Shown here: positions 24,680 to 32,859 of the stretch, piece after piece
How positions within the stretch are numbered: the first letter of the stretch is position 1
Layout: each line of letters opens with the position of its first letter
DNA from: an archaeon
Lineage (GTDB): Archaea; Thermoproteota; Nitrososphaeria; Nitrososphaerales; CADDZS01
Length of the DNA: 47,841 bases
Direction of reading: 5' to 3'
NCBI GenBank assembly: GCA_029850555.1
Contig: JARCRS010000059.1
Location: forward strand, 1 to 47,841
Translations under genes and position numbers: made by a program
The notes under the pieces: model-generated
What the model was told of the DNA's origin: nothing
Database searches by the model: none
The model's input: only the letters and a program-made list of their open reading frames with translations

Positions 24680-27082
24680 GTGTCTCAACAAGTTATTGCT
24701 CCAAGACAGACTCAATCTGAACTCGTCATCGAACGTGAAAAAGAATCAATTTTACCACAGGTAGGGCGAGCGCTTAAGAGAAAGGAAGATCCGCGTCTGC
24801 TGACGGGAAGAAGCAAATACGTTGACGACATGAAATTTCCAGGTATCTATCATTCCGCGGTACTCCGAAGCTCATACGCCCATGCTAAAATCAAACGAAT
24901 TGACGTTTCGGAAGCGATCAAAGCAGACGGCGTTAAACTGATCTACACGGCTGATAATCTCCCCATAGGAATAAAGAATCAACTTACTACAGGAGAAACA
25001 AAAGACGGCGTTCAAATTGTAAGGCCGATTCTTCCCAAACATGAGGCAACGTACGTTGGCGAGCCTATTGCGTTTGTCTTAGCGACCACTAGATATTATG
25101 CTGAAGACGCGCTTGAACTGATAAACGTAGAGTACGAGGAGCTTCCCGCCGTCGTCGATCCAGAGAGAGCAATCGAGGATGCCAGTCCTAAGGCGAGGCT
25201 GGGATTGAGGTCGAATGTGGTAACTGTTGAAAAGCGAGAGTACGGTGATGTTGAGTCAGCGTTTCGAAAAGCTGCAAAAATAGTAAAGTTTGATCAGATC
25301 AATCAGAGGGTTGCTCCCAGTCCCCTAGAGACGCGAGGATGCGTTGCGTCTTTTGATCGAGGATCTGGAGTACTGACTTTGTGGATCTCGACTCAGGGGC
25401 CGTTTCAAACGAGATCAGACATTTCAGAAGTGTTGAACCTTCCTGAGAATAAAGTGAGAGTCATAGCACCAGAGGTCGGAGGAGGTTTTGGAGCGAAAAT
25501 CTCGCTATACTCAGAAGAGGTCTTAGCTTCACTTGCTTCGATGGAATTAGGGCAGCCAGTGAAATGGATCGAAACACGCTCAGAAAATTTCCTTTCTATG
25601 ACCCACGGACGGGGTCAAAATCAGCACGTAGAGATAGCTGTCTCCGATAAGGGTCGAATCCTAGGATTAAAAGTCAGGATCATTGGCGATGCTGGAGCTT
25701 TTCTTACAGAAGGTTCCTCAGACTCAACTTTCACTTTACGGATGGTACCGGGATGCTACATAATCCCAGCTTACTCCGGGGAGACATCAGTCACACTGAC
25801 TAACAAAGTGCCTCATGATGCATATAGAGGGGCTTCAAGACCAGAAGCAACTTTCATCATTGAAAGAGCGATTGACGAACTCGCAAGAGAGCTCGGAATC
25901 GACCCCGCCGAGGTTAGGCTAAGGAACTATATTCCAAAAGAAGACTTTCCTTACAAGACTGTCGGTGATTTCGAATACGACAGCGGTGATTATGCTACCA
26001 ATCTACGAAAAGCACTAGAACTCTCTGGATATGATCGCTGGAGATTAGAACAAAAGAGAGCTAGAGAGCAGGGAAGACTGATAGGAATTGGACTTGTAAC
26101 ATATGTAGAAATTTGCGCCTTTGGGCCAGAGTTTCCTCAAACTGCTTCGATAACAGTAAGCAAGAGTGGAAAGGTTACCGTGATCTCAGGAAACTCCCCG
26201 CATGGTCAGGGACATGAGACTCCGCTTGCACAAATCGTGGCGGACAAATTAGGAATAGCCGTTGATGAAATAAATGTGGTGTACGGCGATACCGCACAGC
26301 TCGCCTGGGGCACTTTTACAGCCGGTAGCAGATCCGGCGCACTCGGCGGAACAGCCGTTTACATGTGCGCGGATAAGCTCCGAGATAAGATGGCAAAGAT
26401 TGCCGCGAATTCGCTTGGGATTTCCGAAGAGGAAATCGACTTTAGAGAGGGACAACTCGTATCAAGAAAAGACAGAACAAAGAAGATCTCTTTTTCCCGA
26501 GTTGCAAAAGCTGCCTACAATCCAGCAGACATACCAAAGGGCATGGAGCCCGTTCTCTTTGCATTCAGTGCGTTCGCACCTCCGAACTACACATTCCCCT
26601 TTGGGACTCATGTTGCCGTCGTCGAAATTGAGAAGGAGACGGGAACAGTGAAGATACTCGAGTACACTTCTGTTGATGACGTAGGCAAAGTCTTGAATCC
26701 TCTCATCGTTGAGGGCCAGGTTCATGGCGGATTAACGCAGGGGTTAGGGCAAGCCATGCTTGAACAGGTGAAATATAACGAAAACGGACAGCTACTTTCG
26801 TCTAGTCTGCTTGACTACCAAATCCCTCAGGCAAATGATGTTCCTCAATTTAGGACGTTTCGAACTGAGACTCCTACTTATGCGAACCCACTCGGTATCA
26901 AAGGAGTCGGGGAAGCGGGCACAATTGGCGCAACGCCTGCGATCGCAAATGCTGTTGCGGACGCTCTAGCGCCTCTCGGCATCAAGGCTAGTGATATGCC
27001 TTTCAGCCCCGATTACATTAAACAATTGTTATCTTCAAACAAGAATCGGAATTCTTTGTCTGATCGAATCACTAATCTCTGA
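24680..27082 (+). CDS. Molybdenum hydroxylase large subunit (xanthine dehydrogenase / aldehyde oxidase / CoxL family)
   Basis: 800 residues, the normal length for the molybdopterin-binding subunit. It opens with GRALKRKEDPRLLTGRSKYVDD. Other landmarks are VIAPEVGGGFGAKI, the active-site loop AYRGASRPE (about 381-389) and, near the C terminus, GVGEAGTIGATPAIANAV with the catalytic Glu (about 745). The loop is close to the form II CoxL type (AYRGAGR) and lacks the AYRCSFR loop of true CO dehydrogenase, so a carbon-monoxide role is unlikely; aldehydes, purines or other heterocycles are possible. The partner FAD and [2Fe-2S] subunits are not in the window, so it must pair with genes elsewhere. 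The start is GTG. Confidence 0.9.
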   Translation: MSQQVIAPRQTQSELVIEREKESILPQVGRALKRKEDPRLLTGRSKYVDDMKFPGIYHSAVLRSSYAHAKIKRIDVSEAIKADGVKLIYTADNLPIGIKNQLTTGETKDGVQIVRPILPKHEATYVGEPIAFVLATTRYYAEDALELINVEYEELPAVVDPERAIEDASPKARLGLRSNVVTVEKREYGDVESAFRKAAKIVKFDQINQRVAPSPLETRGCVASFDRGSGVLTLWISTQGPFQTRSDISEVLNLPENKVRVIAPEVGGGFGAKISLYSEEVLASLASMELGQPVKWIETRSENFLSMTHGRGQNQHVEIAVSDKGRILGLKVRIIGDAGAFLTEGSSDSTFTLRMVPGCYIIPAYSGETSVTLTNKVPHDAYRGASRPEATFIIERAIDELARELGIDPAEVRLRNYIPKEDFPYKTVGDFEYDSGDYATNLRKALELSGYDRWRLEQKRAREQGRLIGIGLVTYVEICAFGPEFPQTASITVSKSGKVTVISGNSPHGQGHETPLAQIVADKLGIAVDEINVVYGDTAQLAWGTFTAGSRSGALGGTAVYMCADKLRDKMAKIAANSLGISEEEIDFREGQLVSRKDRTKKISFSRVAKAAYNPADIPKGMEPVLFAFSAFAPPNYTFPFGTHVAVVEIEKETGTVKILEYTSVDDVGKVLNPLIVEGQVHGGLTQGLGQAMLEQVKYNENGQLLSSSLLDYQIPQANDVPQFRTFRTETPTYANPLGIKGVGEAGTIGATPAIANAVADALAPLGIKASDMPFSPDYIKQLLSSNKNRNSLSDRITNL

Positions 27083-27257
27083 CGATGAGTCCTGGAATTC
27101 TGTTGAAGTGGTGCACGTTCGCGCTCAAAATTGCTTCGTTGTGTGTCATCGCGAGACTCGCAATGAGCGTATCCATGTCACCAATCTGTTTGCCGAGAGA
27201 TTTTAGTTCATTAGCAAGCTTGCCGTACTTTTCGCAGGCTTGTAATGTCGATGTATT
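27072..27257 (-). pseudogene. Remnant of a VapC/PIN toxin (C-terminal half)
   Basis: The minus strand reads, without a start codon, LQACEKYGKLANELKSLGK, then QIGDMDTLIASLAMTHNEA and ILSANVHHFNRIPGLIV, then a stop. IGDMDTLIA, ILSANVHHF and IPGL are the C-terminal signature of VapC PIN toxins. The N-terminal half, with the first catalytic Asp, is gone: a TAG closes the frame at 27258-27260. The last 11 bases overlap the end of the molybdenum hydroxylase gene. Confidence 0.8.
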
Positions 27258-27305
27258 CTAAATTGGTTCCCAGATTTTTGGATCTCTTAGGAAAGACGGG
27301 GAGAG

Positions 27306-27458
27306 TTAGAGATTAGCGTACTCTCTATGGAAAACCTTGATGTGTCTTTGCAGCTGAGTTTCGCCGTTCACAAGGGGAAGGTTTCTTGGAAAAGTGCCTT
27401 TGCAGTACGGACATTTTTCTTGATCGTGTCCGCCTTCGACAGGTTCGGGACTTGACAT
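27306..27458 (-). CDS. 50-residue C2H2 zinc-finger protein
   Basis: A complete mini-gene. MSSPEPVEGGHDQEK is followed by the finger CPYC, then FPRNLPLVNGETQLQRH and IKVFH, giving Cys-x2-Cys and His-x4-His around a helix. It would bind one zinc and probably DNA, RNA or a protein partner. An in-frame stop lies upstream, so the ATG at 27458 is the first usable one; no strong ribosome-binding site is seen. It follows the helical protein gene (27524-28003) by 65 bases on the same strand. A frameshifted paralogue lies at the end of the window. Confidence 0.65.
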   Translation of the reverse strand: MSSPEPVEGGHDQEKCPYCKGTFPRNLPLVNGETQLQRHIKVFHREYANL

Positions 27459-27523
27459 CAGGGAGTTCGTTCTCAGGGCCGATCATGCCACAGAAAAATG
27501 TAGCTGTCTGACAATGTGTTCAA

Positions 27524-28003
27524 TTAATCTTCGTTTGTGCCAGGAATTTTTTCATAGTAGACCTTTGCGACGTGAAGAGCTTCGTCTGTGTTGTCTAAGA
27601 TGGTTCTTTGATAGCCAAAGTGCTTGTCGGATTCGTCGGTAACGTCTTGTGACAAAATCAAGCAATCCCGCAGTCCGTCTTTATGTTGTTTGTATAGCTC
27701 TAGCTTTGCCGCTGTCTCAAAATTCGTTCTGGCGCCAAGAAGATCATCCTTTGATTTTGCCTCTTTGCCAACTTGCAACACCGATTCAAGGTCGCCCAAG
27801 GCCAGTATCTGCCTCTCAGGATTGCCTAGAAGAAAGTTTTCCATAGCGACATACATCTCATGTGAGGAAACAAGAGATTTCAATTTCTTATCCGCGTATT
27901 CATACGATTCCTTTTTCCTAGATTGATCTTCTTGATTTTGCTTACTGTCCTCATATTCTTCTCTTTCCACATGAATTCCTGTTCCAGTAAAGGGAAAAGC
28001 CAA
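27524..28003 (-). CDS. Helical protein of unknown function
   Basis: 159 residues, mostly charged helix. The N terminus is TGTGIHVEREEYEDSKQ, then a Gln/Lys/Glu-rich stretch, then what look like TPR-like helix pairs (SKDDLLGARTNFETAAKLE, then DNTDEALHVAKVYYEK). I do not recognise the family. The start is TTG, with TGAGGT nine bases upstream and an in-frame stop four codons before that. A TATA-like AATAAAAG lies near 28039-28046. The N-terminal coding stretch is repeated in broken form near the window end, beside a second zinc-finger fragment, so the pair may belong together. Confidence 0.65.
   Translation of the reverse strand: MAFPFTGTGIHVEREEYEDSKQNQEDQSRKKESYEYADKKLKSLVSSHEMYVAMENFLLGNPERQILALGDLESVLQVGKEAKSKDDLLGARTNFETAAKLELYKQHKDGLRDCLILSQDVTDESDKHFGYQRTILDNTDEALHVAKVYYEKIPGTNED
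27952..27987. repeat. 36-bp segment shared with 47669-47704
   Basis: 34 of 36 bases are identical and in the same orientation. It encodes the GTGIHxEREEY stretch of the helical protein, so it is a paralogous coding remnant, not a mobile-element end. Confidence 0.75.
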
Positions 28004-28156
28004 AGTTGCTGAACCTCAGGCAAGAGGGGCGCGTCTTCTTTTATTATCCCTATGGAACTTTCGTATCGAAATTGAGAAAGATTGGAAGAAAAATTAAAAT
28101 TTGACAAACCAATAGACTAATGACAACTAACGGATCCGGAATCGCGTAAAAAAGAG

Positions 28157-28309
28157 TTACCTAGTTAAATCAGATAAGTATGGATTTATGTCAATACCTT
28201 GATTACCAAAGTCCGACAGCTGGTGAATAAAATTGCTTTCCTCCTGGAGAATCCGAAAGGGAAAGTAAACAACTTTAAGTCTCAGACCCATTTGCCAAAG
28301 TGGTAACAT
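28157..28309 (-). CDS. Possible 50-residue protein with strong ribosome-binding site
   Basis: The ATG at 28307-28309 is preceded by GAGGTG at six bases, a near-ideal match to the archaeal anti-Shine-Dalgarno sequence. The product, MLPLWQMGLRLKVVYF, then FRILQEESNFIHQLSDFGN, then GIDINPYLSDL, has an amphipathic, folded-protein look but no recognised family. A hairpin lies directly upstream and a TATA-like GTTTTATG near 28394-28401. Confidence 0.45.
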   Translation of the reverse strand: MLPLWQMGLRLKVVYFPFRILQEESNFIHQLSDFGNQGIDINPYLSDLTR

Positions 28310-28324
28310 TCTAAGCACCTCGGA

Positions 28325-28356
28325 ACTTCGGGCTTAGCCTTTAGAGCGCCTGAAGT
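28325..28356. other. 9-bp stem hairpin upstream of the small ORF
   Basis: ACTTCGGGC (28325-28333) pairs with GCCTGAAGT (28348-28356), with one wobble pair, around a 14-base loop. It lies just ahead of the GAGGTG of the small ORF and could control its translation, or be the end of a transcript. Confidence 0.4.
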
Positions 28357-28599
28357 AGATTCACATTTGGACGCAAAAGAAGCTGCATCATGGCATAAAA
28401 CATGCGCCAATTATTCAACTTGACTCCTAAATACTCTCCGATGGTGCAAATTACCTAATCGCAGATCGCCATAAGATGAACCTCTCTGTTTATGGACCAT
28501 TCTAAATCACACCAATTCTTAGAGTAACCCGGCCGGTTCAAATCTCGTCGGCTTTATGTCTGTTCTAGTTTGCATTATTGAAACTCGCCGATCCAAAAT

Positions 28600-29835
28600 C
28601 TATAGAGTCTTTATGTTTCTGAACATTAGATAGAAAAGCGAGATCGAAATTGAGTACAGCGCCGCCGTAAAGAAGAAGGGGAGACTCAAAAGGCCCAATG
28701 AAAACATGTAGCCACCTATGGCGGGAGCAAAGGCTCTTGGAACAGCGTCAAAGGTACTAATTATACTCAGGGCAGTTGCTCTTTCGTCCGGATGTATTAC
28801 TCCCATCTGATACGATCTCTGGATTGGCCCTGAAACATTCATCAGCACATTCCTACCTACCATGGCTGCTCCAGCCTGGATATAATTACCTGCAAATGGA
28901 ATAAAAACCAGAAGAGGAATCGAAGATATCTGAGTAAGCGCGATTGTTGAAACACTTCCTGTCCTTTTTGCAAGCGATGGCGTAAGTAGCGAAGCAAAAG
29001 CTGTCACAAACAACATGCCGCTGAAAAGTGGTCCGATGGTAGAAATGTCCAGATTGAAGCGGAGATGAAACCACAATGGAAAAAGTGGAATTATTAGACC
29101 AGCTCCGAGTCCAATCAGACCGATGACAGAGAATTTCATCACGACTTGCATTGACTTGCGCGGAAGTTTGAGGAAACTCCGGCTGAAGCGAGATTTTGTA
29201 ACTTTTGAATCTTTCTTAGGCAAGCCTCTTACTTCATGCACTTTAAACTGGATGATGAGCATACTGACTATTCCAAGCAATGCGCTCAGTGCAAAAAGTG
29301 GTCGAAAGGAAATGATAGTACTGAACGCGAAATAGACCTGAAATACTGTCGGAACAAGACCAGATAGCAGGGCGCCTGCCCCGGTAGCGATGCCGCTGTA
29401 GAAAGACCACAAAGTAAACACGTTATTTCTCTCAATATCGTTTCCAGTTTTCTCCGCAAGTAGCGCTCCAGCGGGAGCGTTCAAGAGTGAATTTGCAATT
29501 CCTGAGAGCACTGCAGATACGACAAGCAAAGCAAGGTTCAGAGTAAAGACAAGTATCAATCCTGAAAAGGATGCCATCAAAACTCCGATCAGAAGGAATG
29601 CCTTCCTTCCATGGATATCCGAGAGCATTGCCATTGGTATCGCAAAGGCAAACCCAAAGACAGACTCAACCGCGAGGAGTGATCCAATTGTTGTAGGGTC
29701 AAGTCCTGCTACAGAAAGATAGACCGAAAGCGCGACAAAATAAAACGCGCCGCCCAAGCTGCTAAGAGCCCCCACAAATATTAATGTCCTTGCTTCAGGA
29801 TTGATCCTTGAAATGGACGGAACACTTATTCGCAA
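28600..29835 (-). CDS. Major facilitator superfamily transporter
   Basis: About 411 residues with roughly 12 membrane helices in two halves. The loop MAMLSDIHGRKAFLLIG is the MFS motif GxLaDrxGRr; the central loop, rich in Lys and Arg (KKDSKVTKSRFSRS), separates the halves. It is nearest to multidrug or sugar-efflux type MFS proteins, but the substrate is unknown. The frame is open to a GTG at 29952, yet the first 39 residues look non-coding (CYDCNP, FCHIR), so I prefer the TTG at 29835 ahead of the first helix. Confidence 0.8.
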   Translation of the reverse strand: MRISVPSISRINPEARTLIFVGALSSLGGAFYFVALSVYLSVAGLDPTTIGSLLAVESVFGFAFAIPMAMLSDIHGRKAFLLIGVLMASFSGLILVFTLNLALLVVSAVLSGIANSLLNAPAGALLAEKTGNDIERNNVFTLWSFYSGIATGAGALLSGLVPTVFQVYFAFSTIISFRPLFALSALLGIVSMLIIQFKVHEVRGLPKKDSKVTKSRFSRSFLKLPRKSMQVVMKFSVIGLIGLGAGLIIPLFPLWFHLRFNLDISTIGPLFSGMLFVTAFASLLTPSLAKRTGSVSTIALTQISSIPLLVFIPFAGNYIQAGAAMVGRNVLMNVSGPIQRSYQMGVIHPDERATALSIISTFDAVPRAFAPAIGGYMFSLGLLSLPFFFTAALYSISISLFYLMFRNIKTL

Positions 29836-29952
29836 GCGGATATGACAAAAAGTTCTTTTTCTGTTTCCCTTTAAAGCATAACCTACTATCGGATTACAAT
29901 CGTAGCATAGCGGTGAAATAAAAAAGATATTACTTACGATCTCAACTCGCAC

Positions 29953-30292
29953 ATCGAATTAAGGAAACAAGAATGTGCTCTAATTGGTATCTTTCTCCAG
30001 TATTTTGCATATAACCATGACTGAAAAAGTTTTTGACTTTGACGACTCAGGATGGTTTCCATTTGTTACAATTCTCTCCGCCGCTTTGTATGACAGAATA
30101 TTCATTGGAATGAGCCCAGCATTGATTGAGTGCAACTAGGGGAAAAACATCAACTCTGAGTCCATTTGTGAATGCGTATATTGCAACTAGTCCAAGAAAT
30201 TAATAATAGATCGGATCTGGTAACAATCTCTTTAGGTTCAGGCCTGGCATCGAAAGCGATCATGATTCAAACGCTGGACGGCCATTAAGCAC
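29953..30292. other. Gap with a 40-codon ORF of uncertain status
   Basis: An ATG at 30017 opens 40 codons to a TAG at 30137 (MTEKVFDFDDSGWFPFVTI, then LSAALYDRIFIGMSPALIE). It reads like protein, perhaps a truncated gene, but has no ribosome-binding site and no recognised family. A TTAATAATAG element near 30200-30209 may be the promoter of the following operon. Confidence 0.3.
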
Positions 30293-31321
30293 TTGCAAAC
30301 TTCGCAGAAGGTAAAATCAACAGAGCGTAAGCACATCCAACAGCTCCTTACTTCGATTCTCATTGTATTTCCGGTTATTGTTTTGATCTTATCTTCGAGC
30401 ATTAGAGGCTCTTTACAAGGTGCTGGCAGCGCTGTGGGAAATTTCGGAACGGGTGGAACGGAGGTCAGCGGGTCAGGTGCTGGGACCGGTGCCTTATTCC
30501 ACACATCAGGTGCTGTCCCTTCTAGATTGGGTGGCTCGGTTACTGCAACGGGGATAGCAGTGATCGGGTCATCTAGTTCTGCTTGGGCTTACCTTTTCCT
30601 AGTTCTAGGGATAGGGGTTTTCACGACTCTGATTTTCTACGGTTCAATGGTCCGCAAATCGAAGAAGAGGAGTACACTCATTCGCCCAAAGACGCAACCT
30701 AATGATGCGTCATTTTTATTGATAATTGGATTAACGAGTCTCTTATTGATCGGACTAGCGGCATGGCTTGCGTCAAAAATTAGCTCTCCAGTTTTTCAGT
30801 TTCCATCGATTGGTATGAATGGCTCTCAGGAGCTTCAACTCGTACTGATTTTTGTCTCTATCGCTGCGATCTTGGCAAGTGTCTATGTTCTTCGTAGAAG
30901 GGCGTCAAGGATAAGGATCTCTCACGAAAATTTGCACCTCAGAAATCCACAGGGAGAACTTAAGCAGATTTTAGATCATACTATAAGAAAACTCGAAGAA
31001 GACAATGGGAGTTATCGATTCCTAATAATCGATTGCTACAAGCAAGTTCTCGAATTCTTTGCACGTTGGGGACTGCCACAGAGTCCGAATATCACTACCC
31101 GTGAGTTTGAAAAGCAGATAACCGAGCTAATTGGATTCCCCTCTGCGCCGCTTCAAGAATTGACTATCATGTTTGAGAAAGCAAAGTACAGTGATGAAGA
31201 GCTATCGCGCCAGGATCTTGCCCAAGCAAAAGAAAGCCTGCGTAAGATGAGCTCTCTCGAGAAAGAACTCGAAAAAATACCTGTTCTCGCCACTAGGGCC
31301 GCCCCCCAAAATATAGGATGA
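30293..31321 (+). CDS. DUF4129-type membrane protein of a MoxR operon
   Basis: 342 residues: a membrane helix at about 20-38, a Gly/Ser-rich extracytoplasmic part, further helices at about 98-118, 139-161 and 178-200, then a cytoplasmic helical domain. That last domain matches DUF4129: FLIIDCYKQVLEFFARWGL, then ITTREFEKQI and LTIMFEKAKYSDEEL. Such proteins accompany MoxR and DUF58 genes and are thought to work on cell-envelope or extracellular protein assembly. It is the first gene of the operon, starting with TTG; an in-frame stop lies ten codons upstream. Confidence 0.75.
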   Translation: MQTSQKVKSTERKHIQQLLTSILIVFPVIVLILSSSIRGSLQGAGSAVGNFGTGGTEVSGSGAGTGALFHTSGAVPSRLGGSVTATGIAVIGSSSSAWAYLFLVLGIGVFTTLIFYGSMVRKSKKRSTLIRPKTQPNDASFLLIIGLTSLLLIGLAAWLASKISSPVFQFPSIGMNGSQELQLVLIFVSIAAILASVYVLRRRASRIRISHENLHLRNPQGELKQILDHTIRKLEEDNGSYRFLIIDCYKQVLEFFARWGLPQSPNITTREFEKQITELIGFPSAPLQELTIMFEKAKYSDEELSRQDLAQAKESLRKMSSLEKELEKIPVLATRAAPQNIG

Positions 31322-31329
31322 AATGCTAA

Positions 31330-31887
31330 TTGAATCAGAAATCAAATGTCAGGTTTCTTGTCGGTTTTTCTCTGAGTTTGTGGCTAAGTTTCTCAATCGC
31401 CTACAGTTATCCATCGCTTGTGGATCTTTCTATCGTAATAGTTCTCCTTTTAATTCTCGCGCTCATGATACAATTCTGGCCTAGTTTGTTTCAGCTAGCG
31501 CCTTTGAAGAGAGACGCCAAGCTTGGTCAAACAGCCGCACGCTGGCAAATCGCAAAAATGACATTCGCAGTAAAGAATGCGAGCGCAGGAAGCGTGTTTT
31601 CCAAAGGTGAAATTAATGCAGTTTTGCGAGAGCGGCTGCTGGGCTTGAAACAAGGCTCAGTTCCATTTGAGACAGGAAGGACCAGGGAATCAAGGAAAAT
31701 CATCACCATCCCAGAGAACTATGCGGAGGATCTCAAAAGGTTACTCTCTGCCGCGGATCCGCACTTGAACACAAGAGGGGGACGATTAGCTGATCTCGTA
31801 CTGAAGAAACACCGCAGTAGTGCCAAATACTTGGATAACTTGGAGAAAGCGATTGACTATGTGGAGTTGCAGAGGGAAGTGATCTAG
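31330..31887 (+). CDS. Membrane protein of the MoxR operon, unknown function
   Basis: 185 residues: two membrane helices close together (about 8-28 and 33-51), then a basic cytoplasmic domain containing FSKGEINAVLRERLLGLKQ and ITIPENYAEDLKRLL. No family is recognised. It lies 8 bases after the DUF4129 gene and just ahead of moxR, a place often held by poorly conserved small membrane partners of the system. The start is TTG. Confidence 0.7.
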   Translation: MNQKSNVRFLVGFSLSLWLSFSIAYSYPSLVDLSIVIVLLLILALMIQFWPSLFQLAPLKRDAKLGQTAARWQIAKMTFAVKNASAGSVFSKGEINAVLRERLLGLKQGSVPFETGRTRESRKIITIPENYAEDLKRLLSAADPHLNTRGGRLADLVLKKHRSSAKYLDNLEKAIDYVELQREVI

Positions 31888-31896
31888 TTTTCCATT

Positions 31897-32859
31897 TTGG
31901 AAACAAATACCCCAACTACATTGTCAGAGTCTGCAAAAGCTGTCCTATCTGATCTCTCGGAGCTGATCATTGGGAAGGAAAACGTTCTTGAGCAAGTACT
32001 ACTAGCCTTTGTTTCAAGTGGTCACGTACTATTCGAAGATTATCCCGGTCTTGCAAAGACGCTAATTGCCAGAACATTTGCTCAAAGTACTGGTTGTGTT
32101 TTCCGACGCGTCCAGTTCACACCCGATCTTCTGCCAGCTGACATTACAGGAACATTTGTTCTGAATAGATCAACATCCCAGTTTGAACTAAGGCATGGTC
32201 CGATTTTCACAAACATTCTTCTCGCAGACGAGATCAATAGAGCTCCGCCGAGAACGCAGTCAGCGTTACTTGAAGCAATGCAGGAAAGACAGGTGACTAT
32301 AGAAAACATGACACTGAAACTTGAAGATCCCTTCATAGTACTAGCCACACAGAATCCAATAGAATATGAAGGCACTTATCCGTTGCCGGAAGCCCAGCTA
32401 GATCGTTTTATAATGAAAGTTGCTGTTGGCTATCCCACCTTAGATCAGGAAGTAAAGATTCTAGAAAATAGATTGTCGCGAGGAAGTGACGACATGATCG
32501 TAAACCCACGCATAACCACAAAGATGTTACTGGAAATGCAGGAAGAGGTTGAGAAGATTCATGTTGAGAGGTCGGTCTTGAATTACATCACAGAGATAGT
32601 TAGGTCGACACGTGAGCATCCTGATGTCGAAGTCGGTTCGAGCCCCAGAGGTACTCTTGCTTTGTTGAAACTCTCTCGCGCAAGAGCATGGTTGCACGGG
32701 AGAAAATATGTGATTCCTGACGATGTCAAGCAACTTACTGTTTCGGCAATCGCTCATAGGCTCATATTAAAGCCAGAACTATGGCTCAAAGGAGAAAAAT
32801 ATACAGAGTTGTTAGTCAAGGAGCTCGTTGAAAAAATCCCTGTTCCCAAGGTGGATTGA
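31897..32859 (+). CDS. moxR: MoxR-family AAA+ ATPase
   Basis: 320 residues. The P-loop is EDYPGLAKTL (47-56), the MoxR-type GLAKT variant. Walker B is NILLADEINRAPPRTQ (DE at 111-112), followed by EAMQERQVTIE. Sensor 1 is VLATQNPIEYEGTYPLPEAQ (148-167), and the C-terminal lid contains GSSPRGTLALLKLSRARA. MoxR ATPases act as chaperones that load metals or assemble protein complexes, nearly always with DUF58 and von Willebrand-like partners, as here. The start is TTG; there is no in-frame ATG near the N terminus. Confidence 0.93.
   Translation: METNTPTTLSESAKAVLSDLSELIIGKENVLEQVLLAFVSSGHVLFEDYPGLAKTLIARTFAQSTGCVFRRVQFTPDLLPADITGTFVLNRSTSQFELRHGPIFTNILLADEINRAPPRTQSALLEAMQERQVTIENMTLKLEDPFIVLATQNPIEYEGTYPLPEAQLDRFIMKVAVGYPTLDQEVKILENRLSRGSDDMIVNPRITTKMLLEMQEEVEKIHVERSVLNYITEIVRSTREHPDVEVGSSPRGTLALLKLSRARAWLHGRKYVIPDDVKQLTVSAIAHRLILKPELWLKGEKYTELLVKELVEKIPVPKVD

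Noticed and set aside
24680-27082. Carbon-monoxide dehydrogenase (form I CoxL)
   Set aside because: The active-site loop is AYRGASR and lacks the Cys of AYRCSFR, and no coxM or coxS is nearby.
28525-28555. tRNA-like B-box GGTTCAAATC with CCGGCC before it
   Set aside because: The T-arm stem does not pair on its 3-prime side, no acceptor or D-arm partner lies at the right distance, and the D-arm-like GCTTAGCC near 28332 is better explained by the 9-bp hairpin.
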